From Thermoguttaceae bacterium (lineage in GTDB: Bacteria > Planctomycetota > Planctomycetia > Pirellulales > Thermoguttaceae), in contig JAFRFG010000018.1 of the NCBI GenBank assembly GCA_017434455.1, positions 1 to 64,000 of the forward strand: a DNA stretch of 64,000 bases, written 5' to 3'. Shown in pieces: positions 25,894-32,748 of the stretch. Numbering within the stretch: position 1 is the stretch's first letter; the number at the start of each line of letters is the position of its first letter. The notes beneath the pieces were generated by a model. It was given only the letters and a program-made list of their open reading frames with translations, had not been told where the DNA came from and made no database searches. Position numbers and translations under genes: made by a program.

Positions 25894-27942
25894 TTAGCCG
25901 ATCACCGGGAGCCCCAGGTTTTTCAGATAATGAAACGTTCCGTCGTAGAAGGCCGGCTGCCTGGTTTCGTCGTGGGTATCCCCCTCGGGGACACAGATGA
26001 CCATCCCCTGCCGCGCGCGGGTGAGCAGGACGCGGTAGGCGTTGAGCAGGTGGGCCCGGCGCTGGTCGTCTTTGATTTGTTTCCACTTGCTGCCGCTGAA
26101 GGAGAGGTATTTCCAGCCGTTTCGCGCGCGGCGCAGGTCCCCGTCCCAGACCAGGCCGGTCCAGTCGAGCTCCAGCCCCTGGATATCGAACTCGGAGACG
26201 ACATCTTCCAAAAACAGGGAGGAGCGGATATCGGTGATATCGTCGAGGAACCAATGGACGGTGTTCGGTTTGCAGCGCACATCGATCGCCAGGGGCCGCA
26301 GCCGCTGGGCCTGGGAAGAGACGACCAGGCCGTAGCGCTCGCTTCCCCGGCGCATTTGCCGCAGCCATCTCTTGGCCGTGTCGAGCGAACGGGTCAGGGC
26401 GATGGGGTAGTTCGTCAGGGTCGAAAAAAGATCGCGCGCCTTGAGACAATCGCCGATTAAAAGCGCGTTGACAAAGTCGGAGAGCCGTTCGGCCCGGAAC
26501 GAGCGCATCGAGACCGCCAGGTGAAGGGAGCGGTGGAAGGTCTTTCGGGGGTTTTTGTCTAAGAGGGTCTGAAGCTCTTCTCCCCCGTACTCCGGGCCGG
26601 TGAGCTGGTCGGAGATATAAAGCCGCCAGCGGGGGAAGCGCTGGTTCAGCGCGCGGATCCACTCGCCGATTCCCGCCTCGCCGGTCCCGATCTCTTGGCC
26701 GCCGCCGACCAAACAGACGATCACCGCCCAATCGTCCCGCAGGTCGAGCGACCAGATGAGAAATTCCGGCTCGGACATCGGGAAAGAGTCGATCCGTTTT
26801 CGGCGCTTGAGCCAGTTGGCCAGCTGGGTCTTGGTCCAGGCGCGCTGCGCCTCGTCGAAGATGGCGACATGCTCTACCTCGGAATAGCCGCTTTCAACAT
26901 GCTTTTTGACCTTGGCCGGGTCGATTTCGAGCGTTTGGTTTCGGATGGGGAAGCGCAGCTTGTTGAGGGTCTCGTTTCGATAGTGGTGAACGATCTGGAT
27001 GAACGATTTCACGCTGCGGCGCGCGTCGGTGAGATTGTACCGGCGGCCGGTCCGCTCCTCTTCCTGACGGCGCTTGTCGCGGGCCAGCGCTTCGGACAGA
27101 ACATCGACCAGCGGTTTGTTTCCCGAAAGATAGACCGCCAGATCGCGGCTTTCGAACTGGCGCACCGCGGTGTTGAGTCCGACAAGGGTCTTTCCCGCGC
27201 CGGGGATTCCGGTGACGAAGCAGATCGCTTTTTCGCCGCGCTCGCGGGTGGAGCGGATGACCTCGAGGATATAATCGCCGGTTCGCTTTAAGCTCTCGCC
27301 GGCGGCCTCGCTGCGGGTGATCTCCTCGACGGAGTGATTCAAATACAGCGCGCTGGCGGCCTGGATGATCGTCGGCGTGGGGTTGTATCGGCTGATCGCC
27401 CAGCCGGACAGATCGCGCTGTTCGGCGTATCGGCCGGTGAGCTGATCGACCACGGCCCGCAGGGAGTCGCCCGCGGCGCAGATTGGCTCCAGCACCCGGT
27501 CGTCGTAATGGGAGGGGGCCGGCCGCGGCGCGGCCGAGGGAACGGGCGCCTCGGTGGCGATGAGGATCGGGACGATCACAAGATCGCGGCTGCCCTCGTG
27601 AAAGTTTTTCAGATCGAGGGCGTAATCCCAGACCTGTTCGATGTCGGCGCGGTTGAACTGTGTTTCCCCCGCCTTAAATTCCAGAACAAAGACCATGCCG
27701 TCCAATAACAAGACCGCGTCGGCCCGCTTCCCCAGACGGGGGATGGAGTACTCCAGCAGCACTTGACCGCTGTCCCGGCCGGCAAGGGCGCGGCGGAGGA
27801 TGTCGATTTCCTCCAGCCAGGCGTTGCGCTGGGTATCGGTGAGGTCAAAAGGGTTCTCCCGCGCCAGAGCACCGAGGATGTTCTGACTGTCGCTGCGCAA
27901 AAACTCGGGGACTGTTCCGGAGTAAAACCAGCGGGTCGACAT
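25894..27942 (-). CDS. Putative PD-(D/E)XK nuclease fused to a DUF2075 (Schlafen-group-3-like) helicase
   Basis: A 682-residue protein. Residues of about 60-95 carry Asp75 and Glu88-Phe-Lys90 in consecutive beta-strands (RADAVLLLDG and VFVLEFKAGE), the signature of a PD-(D/E)XK endonuclease fold. Residues of about 235-660 match DUF2075: Walker A TGIPGAGKT (244-252), Walker B IFDEAQRAW (361-369), then a motif VI-like region near the C-terminus (NAYRVLLTRARQGM). Proteins of this build are common in restriction and defence contexts. The gene starts ten bases after the stop of the AAA+ gene at 27953, so the two are co-transcribed. The nuclease call is by motif only. Confidence 0.82.
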   Translation of the reverse strand: MSTRWFYSGTVPEFLRSDSQNILGALARENPFDLTDTQRNAWLEEIDILRRALAGRDSGQVLLEYSIPRLGKRADAVLLLDGMVFVLEFKAGETQFNRADIEQVWDYALDLKNFHEGSRDLVIVPILIATEAPVPSAAPRPAPSHYDDRVLEPICAAGDSLRAVVDQLTGRYAEQRDLSGWAISRYNPTPTIIQAASALYLNHSVEEITRSEAAGESLKRTGDYILEVIRSTRERGEKAICFVTGIPGAGKTLVGLNTAVRQFESRDLAVYLSGNKPLVDVLSEALARDKRRQEEERTGRRYNLTDARRSVKSFIQIVHHYRNETLNKLRFPIRNQTLEIDPAKVKKHVESGYSEVEHVAIFDEAQRAWTKTQLANWLKRRKRIDSFPMSEPEFLIWSLDLRDDWAVIVCLVGGGQEIGTGEAGIGEWIRALNQRFPRWRLYISDQLTGPEYGGEELQTLLDKNPRKTFHRSLHLAVSMRSFRAERLSDFVNALLIGDCLKARDLFSTLTNYPIALTRSLDTAKRWLRQMRRGSERYGLVVSSQAQRLRPLAIDVRCKPNTVHWFLDDITDIRSSLFLEDVVSEFDIQGLELDWTGLVWDGDLRRARNGWKYLSFSGSKWKQIKDDQRRAHLLNAYRVLLTRARQGMVICVPEGDTHDETRQPAFYDGTFHYLKNLGLPVIG

Positions 27943-27952
27943 GGGAAGATCG

Positions 27953-29929
27953 CTATTGCTTCGGCGCGGGAGGTTCGTTGGGTTTGGGAGTGTCGTTTAA
28001 AATCGGGTCGTCCCAGGGACAGATAAACTTGTGGCCGCAGGGGCATTGGACCTGTTTCCCCAAAAGGTCGGCCTTGACCGCCGCGGTCTTGCCGCACTTG
28101 GGACAGGTAACCTTCCACCGGACGCCGGCCGGGTCGAGCGAGCCGGCCGGGGACATCTCCTCGGGGATATCCTCCCCCTCGAGGACGGTCAGCAGCTCTT
28201 TGGGGATCGACCCAAGCGCGTCGAGCCGGACGGCCTGGTTCGACAGGGCGTCCTCGAAGATGTTCCGGACCAGTCGGGCGTTCCCGAAGGTCTTGTCTTT
28301 GTTTTGGTGCAGCCGGGCCAACAGGATCGAGACCCGAGCGCACGCCGACGGCGAGAGGGTGATCCCCATCTTCTCGCACATTCTCACCATAATGTGGCAC
28401 AGTTCGGGAACGCTGTAATCCTCGAAATGGAGGAACCGGGTGAAACGGCTCTTCATCCCTGGGTTGCTCGCCAGGAACTGCTCCATTAAGTCTGGGTAGC
28501 CGGCGACGATGACGATCAGGCGCTCGCGGTTGTCCTCCATCAATTTTAGGAGGGTATCGATCGCCTCCTGACCGAAGGAGTCGTCGTTCTTATTGCCGTC
28601 GCTGAGCATATAGGCCTCGTCGATGAAGAGGACCCCGTCCAGCGCGCTTTCGACAACCTCTTTGGTTTTGATGGCGGTCTGCCCGAGGTATCCCGCAACC
28701 AGGTCGGAGCGGGAACATTCGGTGAGCTTGTCGGACTTAAGCAGCCCGAAGCCGTAGAAGATTTTCGCGAGGATCCTCGCCACGGTGGTCTTCCCCGTCC
28801 CCGGGTTCCCGTAAAAGACGTAGTGCAGCGACCGGGTCGGGATCTCCATTCCGTGCTTTTGGCGCTCGCGCTGGACGTTGAGCATCGCGACGAATTTTTT
28901 GACCTCTTTTTTGACCTGCTCCAGTCCTTCCAGCGAGTCGAGGTCGCGCATCGCCTCGGCGGCGCTCTCGGCGGGGGACAAAGACGGCGCCTCGGGCGGG
29001 GAAGAAGGGGATCCTTCCTTTTGGGGAGCGGGGGAGGCCAGGGGGATTTTCAGGGAAAAACACCCATCCTCGAAGGCGGAGACGCCGCTGGGGGTCTGAC
29101 GTTCGAGGAACTTTACAAATTTGGGGCTGAAACCGGGATCCCGCGCTTTCATGAGCAAAAGGTTCCGCTCCTGAAGCGCCTGGATAATCGCGGTGTACCC
29201 GTGAATTTTGAGCAGTTCAATTCTTTGGTAGCGCTCCTCCAGGGCCGAACGCTGTTCGGGGGGCATCGTTTGGTACCGCTGCGGGTCGGTCAGCATCCCC
29301 AGGGAGAAGAGGTAGTTGAGCAGCTGAAAGAAATGGTCGCTAAATTCCGAGTCCCCGCGGGAAGCGACCCAGAGCAGATTGCCGGTGAGTATCGCCGAAT
29401 TCTCGCGTCCCAGGCGAATGGCGTCTTGCCCGACGGCCTCGCCGATTTGATCCACCGGCGTGCCGCCGGCCAGGGTATTGGTGCGGGTGAGCAGATCGTT
29501 TTTATAGACATCGAGCGACGCGAAGGCGTTTAAGAACGGCAGGGCGTCGCGGCGCGACAGGTCGCGGAAGCGCCCCAGGTCGGAATCTTGAGACGCCAGA
29601 ACATAGGCCAGCGGGCGGAGAATCGGATAAGCGGTATCGATCTCGTCCTCTTCGATGGTTTCGTCGGCGTAAAGGGCGAAGTGAACCAGCGAGGTGAAGC
29701 CGATCGCGAAGCGGTACTTGGCGACCTTCCCGATCAGCTCGGGGGTGTGGTACTCCCTCAGTCGGTCGAAGAGGAGAAGGTCATACTCGAACGACGTCCC
29801 CTCGCCGCAGGATTGCAGCGCGTTGAAGATCTTCCGGTCACAGACGACACAGGCCATCAGATTGCCAAGAAGATCGATATGCTCCGCCATCTTGCGGGCC
29901 ATCGCCAGGCCGGTGGTGTTCTCGCTCAT
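27953..29929 (-). CDS. CbxX-type AAA+ ATPase with TerB-like N-terminal segment and C-terminal zinc ribbon, copy 1
   Basis: A 658-residue protein. The first 300 residues are mostly helical; within them FTSLVHFALYADETIEEDEI (about 78-97) looks like a TerB-type helix pair with an acidic metal site. A Ser/Pro linker follows. The AAA+ domain (about 335-590) is of the CbxX/CfqX/EccA type: GLEQVKKEVKKFV, Walker A GNPGTGKTT (about 373-381), Walker B LFIDEAYML (about 434), pore loop near SDLVAGYLGQT and sensor residues. Residues of about 608-640 form a zinc ribbon (CPKCG...CPCG). CbxX-type ATPases remodel protein partners, e.g. Rubisco. It is upstream of the nuclease-helicase gene in one operon. Confidence 0.85.
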   Translation of the reverse strand: MSENTTGLAMARKMAEHIDLLGNLMACVVCDRKIFNALQSCGEGTSFEYDLLLFDRLREYHTPELIGKVAKYRFAIGFTSLVHFALYADETIEEDEIDTAYPILRPLAYVLASQDSDLGRFRDLSRRDALPFLNAFASLDVYKNDLLTRTNTLAGGTPVDQIGEAVGQDAIRLGRENSAILTGNLLWVASRGDSEFSDHFFQLLNYLFSLGMLTDPQRYQTMPPEQRSALEERYQRIELLKIHGYTAIIQALQERNLLLMKARDPGFSPKFVKFLERQTPSGVSAFEDGCFSLKIPLASPAPQKEGSPSSPPEAPSLSPAESAAEAMRDLDSLEGLEQVKKEVKKFVAMLNVQRERQKHGMEIPTRSLHYVFYGNPGTGKTTVARILAKIFYGFGLLKSDKLTECSRSDLVAGYLGQTAIKTKEVVESALDGVLFIDEAYMLSDGNKNDDSFGQEAIDTLLKLMEDNRERLIVIVAGYPDLMEQFLASNPGMKSRFTRFLHFEDYSVPELCHIMVRMCEKMGITLSPSACARVSILLARLHQNKDKTFGNARLVRNIFEDALSNQAVRLDALGSIPKELLTVLEGEDIPEEMSPAGSLDPAGVRWKVTCPKCGKTAAVKADLLGKQVQCPCGHKFICPWDDPILNDTPKPNEPPAPKQ

Positions 29930-29978
29930 CGATGCTGTCCCTTCTGGACTATTTTGGATAGAAACGGCAATAAAAGTA

Positions 29979-30006
29979 ATTATGAACCGTACGACGCAAA
30001 AAACAA
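29979..30006 (-). promoter_or_regulatory. Promoter of AAA+ copy 1, duplicated with copy 2
   Basis: On the minus strand TTGTTT (30006-30001), 16-base spacer, CATAAT (29984-29979). The same -35/-10 pair and surrounding bases recur upstream of copy 2 (32118-32146). Confidence 0.6.
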
Positions 30007-30012
30007 GATGGC

Positions 30013-30050
30013 AAAGAAAAAAGCGCCGCGGGAAATTACGCGCGGCGCTT
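30013..30050 (-). terminator. Rho-independent terminator of AAA+ copy 2
   Basis: A perfect 10-bp stem aagcgccgcg/cgcggcgctt followed on the minus strand by TTTTTTCTTTG. It separates AAA+ copy 2 from the promoter of copy 1. Confidence 0.85.
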
Positions 30051-30064
30051 CGGCTGCGGGAGTT

Positions 30065-32068
30065 TTATCCCTGCGGCTTGGGGGGAGGGGGTAAAATCGG
30101 GTTATCCCAGGGGCAGGTGAACTTTTGGCTGCATCGGCATTTGATCGGTCTTCCCAAAAGATCCGCGTTAACGGCCGCCGAATTGCCGCATCCCGGGCAG
30201 GTCACCTTCCACCGGACACCGGCCGGGTCGAGATTCCCCACGGGGGACATCTCCTCGGGGACATCTTCCCCCTCGAAGACGGTCAAAAGCTTCTTGGGGA
30301 TAGAGCCGAGCGCGGCGAGCCGGACGGCCTGGTTCGACAGGGTGTTCTCGAAAATGTTCCGAACCAGTCGGGCGTTCCCGAAGGTCTTGTCTTTGATACG
30401 GTGCAACTGTGCCAAAAGGATCGAAACCCGAACACACGCCGCCGGGGAAAGGGTGATTCCCACCTTTTTGCTCATCCTCTCCATGATGTGGCACAGCTCG
30501 GGAACGCCGTAGTCCTCGAAGTGAAGGAATCGGGTGAAGCGGCTCTTCATCCCCGGGTTGCTCGCCAAGAATTCATTCATCAGGTCGGGGTACCCGGCGG
30601 CGATGACGATCAGGCGCTCGCGGTTATCCTCCATCAATTTGAGGAGGGTGTCGATCGCTTCCTGGCCGAAGCTGTCGTCGTTTTTATTGCTGTTGCTCAG
30701 CATATAGGCCTCGTCGATAAAGAGGACTCCGTCCAACGCGCTTTCGACGACCTCTTTGGTCTTGATGGCGGTCTGTCCCGTGTAACCGCCGACAAGATCG
30801 GCCCGGGAACATTCGGTGAGCTTGTTGGATTTAAGCAGACCGAAGCCGTAGAAGATTTTCGCGAGAATCCTTGCCACGGTGGTTTTACCGGTCCCCGGAT
30901 TCCCGTAGAAAATATAGTGGAGCGACCGTGTCGGGACTTCCATCCCGTGTTTTTGGCGCTCCTGCTGGACGGTCAGCATCGCGACGAATTTTTTGACTTC
31001 CGTTTTAACCTGGTTCAGACCCTCTAATCCCTCCAGTTCCTTGAGTGCTTCTTTGAGCATTTCTTTGGGGGACGACTGGGACACAGGGGATGTGTTATTA
31101 CGGACAGAAGAGCCGCCTTTTGGACTGGGATTGGGGACAGGTACGGCAACGGGGGGATTCGTCTGCGGCTGTGCCGAGGTCTCCTCCGGCGAGAAACACT
31201 GATTGTCGAAGATGGTGGTTTCGTCGATTTTTTGCTTCCTGAGGAAATCTCTGAGTTTTAGAGGGAAACGATCATTATGGTGTTTCATGATCGCGAAGTT
31301 CTGTTCCGCCATCGTCATGCTGATGGATACATATCGCTGCATTTTAATCAGTTCGACAGGTTTGTAACGCTGTCCCAATTCGGCTAATTGGGCCGGGGTT
31401 AACCTTCTCGCTTCATTATGATCTAAGACCATTCCTCTCGAAAAGAGATAACTAAGCAGAGAGATTAGCAGATCGGAGAGGGGATTGCCGCTTTGGCTGT
31501 ATAATGTCGAGAGGAGATGCCCGAGAGTAAACGTCCTGTTCTCGCGACCCAGCAACTGTGCATTTTTCCGAACAACGTTGCCGATCTGATTTTCCTCCGT
31601 CGTAGTGGTAAGGGAATTGGTGAGGGTGAGCAGATCGTTTTTGTAGGACTGCAGCGAGGCGAAGGCGTTAAGAAACGGCAGAGTGTCGCGGCGCGATAGA
31701 TTACGGAAGCCACTCAGATCGGAATCAATGGTTCCGAGAACAAAGGCAAGCGGGCGAAGAATCGGATAGGCGACCTCGATCTCGTCTTCTTCGATGATAT
31801 CGTCGGCGTACAGAGCGAAGTGAACCAGCGCGGTGAAACCGATAGCCAAACGGTATTTGGCGATTTGCTCGATGAAATCGGAGGTTTGATGTTTGCGTAA
31901 ATTCTCAAAGATGTTGATATCGAACTCGAACGATGTTCCCTTGCAACAGGAGCGAAACTGTTTGAAAATACTTCGGTCACAGTAGATCGCGGCCATCTGA
32001 TAACCGAGTAAATCAATAATGTCAGCCATCTTGCGCGCCAGTAACAGGCCTTTGGTGTTCACGCTCAT
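30065..32068 (-). CDS. CbxX-type AAA+ ATPase with TerB-like N-terminal segment and C-terminal zinc ribbon, copy 2
   Basis: A 667-residue paralogue of the protein at 27953-29929. The AAA+ domain is nearly identical (Walker A GNPGTGKTT, Walker B LFIDEAYML, SRFTRFLHFEDYG), and the zinc ribbon is kept (CPGCG...CRCSQKF). The N-terminal domain is clearly more divergent but retains the acidic TerB-like stretch LVHFALYADDIIEEDEIE. The linker (about 290-335) is Ser/Pro/Asn-rich and unrelated to copy 1. The N-terminal domains would select different partners while the motor is shared. It has its own promoter and terminator, so it is a separate transcription unit upstream of copy 1. Confidence 0.85.
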   Translation of the reverse strand: MSVNTKGLLLARKMADIIDLLGYQMAAIYCDRSIFKQFRSCCKGTSFEFDINIFENLRKHQTSDFIEQIAKYRLAIGFTALVHFALYADDIIEEDEIEVAYPILRPLAFVLGTIDSDLSGFRNLSRRDTLPFLNAFASLQSYKNDLLTLTNSLTTTTEENQIGNVVRKNAQLLGRENRTFTLGHLLSTLYSQSGNPLSDLLISLLSYLFSRGMVLDHNEARRLTPAQLAELGQRYKPVELIKMQRYVSISMTMAEQNFAIMKHHNDRFPLKLRDFLRKQKIDETTIFDNQCFSPEETSAQPQTNPPVAVPVPNPSPKGGSSVRNNTSPVSQSSPKEMLKEALKELEGLEGLNQVKTEVKKFVAMLTVQQERQKHGMEVPTRSLHYIFYGNPGTGKTTVARILAKIFYGFGLLKSNKLTECSRADLVGGYTGQTAIKTKEVVESALDGVLFIDEAYMLSNSNKNDDSFGQEAIDTLLKLMEDNRERLIVIAAGYPDLMNEFLASNPGMKSRFTRFLHFEDYGVPELCHIMERMSKKVGITLSPAACVRVSILLAQLHRIKDKTFGNARLVRNIFENTLSNQAVRLAALGSIPKKLLTVFEGEDVPEEMSPVGNLDPAGVRWKVTCPGCGNSAAVNADLLGRPIKCRCSQKFTCPWDNPILPPPPKPQG

Positions 32069-32117
32069 GGGGTACGGATCCTTGTTTTAGGGGAATGACA
32101 GACACGAAACAGACACT

Positions 32118-32146
32118 ATTATGAACTTAAGTCGCGCAAAAAACAA
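32118..32146 (-). promoter_or_regulatory. Promoter of AAA+ copy 2
   Basis: On the minus strand TTGTTT (32146-32141), 17-base spacer, CATAAT (32123-32118), matching the promoter of copy 1. Confidence 0.6.
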
Positions 32147-32152
32147 GATGGC

Positions 32153-32200
32153 AAAGAAAAAAGCGCCCCTTCCTCACCCGGGGGTGAAGAAGGGGCGCTT
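32153..32200 (-). terminator. Rho-independent terminator of the Pro/His-rich protein gene
   Basis: A long stem (aagcgccccttc with gaaggggcgctt, closed further by caccc/gggtg) followed on the minus strand by TTTTTTCTTTG. Confidence 0.88.
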
Positions 32201-32233
32201 CGCGCGGTATGGCCGCCTGTTGTCCTCAGCCCG

Positions 32234-32635
32234 CTACCAGTATCGGTAGGAGAACGTCGATCCGGAGGAATAGTAGCGGATGACGGTCTGCGGGGGATAG
32301 TAATAGGTCGGCGGCGCGGGGGTGACGACCCGCTCGACGACGATCGGGGCGGGGGTAATCACCACCGGAGGGGGAACGGGACGCGGAGGGGGCACCGGAT
32401 GATAGTGCGGCGGCGGCCCGGGATGATGATGCGGGCCGGGGCCGGGATGCGGCGGTGGCGGCGCGGGATGGTACGGACCGGGGGCGGGGCGCGGCGGCGG
32501 ACCGGGGTGATGCGGACCGGGACGGGGGCCGGGGCCCGGGCGGTGCGGGGGCGGCGGGGCGCAGTACGCCGCGGCGCTGAAGGCAAGCATGACCGCCGCG
32601 AAGAGCACCGGGAGCAGCAAGAGCATCTTTTTCAT
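32234..32635 (-). CDS. Small secreted Pro/His/Gly-rich protein
   Basis: A 133-residue protein. A signal peptide (MKKMLLLLPVLFAAVMLAFS, cut near AAAYCA) precedes a mature part of almost only Pro, His and Gly in irregular PGP, HHPGP and PPPH units. The last 45 residues change to Val/Thr/Tyr-rich sequence ending YSSGSTFSYRYW. The His-rich section could bind transition metals; that is an inference from composition. The start at ATG 32635 has GAAGGAGGG upstream; longer in-frame extensions are rejected for that reason. Similar extracytoplasmic proteins occur in many planctomycetes. Confidence 0.7.
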   Translation of the reverse strand: MKKMLLLLPVLFAAVMLAFSAAAYCAPPPPHRPGPGPRPGPHHPGPPPRPAPGPYHPAPPPPHPGPGPHHHPGPPPHYHPVPPPRPVPPPVVITPAPIVVERVVTPAPPTYYYPPQTVIRYYSSGSTFSYRYW

Positions 32636-32703
32636 GGTGATACCCTCCTTCTTTACGTTGTCCGGGAAATGGTGGGGGTTAGCCACGTTTTGTCCACGTC
32701 TGT

Positions 32704-32731
32704 AGTTTACTCGGTTTGCCGGAAAAAGCAA
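32704..32731 (-). promoter_or_regulatory. Promoter of the Pro/His-rich protein gene
   Basis: On the minus strand TTGCTT (32731-32726), 16-base spacer, TAAACT (32709-32704), about 70 bases before the start. Confidence 0.45.
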
Positions 32732-32748
32732 ACGGCGCGCGTTTTTTT

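Noticed and set aside
24087..32068. Integrative element or prophage covering the ATPase/nuclease block
   Set aside because: No integrase, transposase, terminal repeats or tRNA-derived attachment site were found at the edges; the base composition is like the rest.
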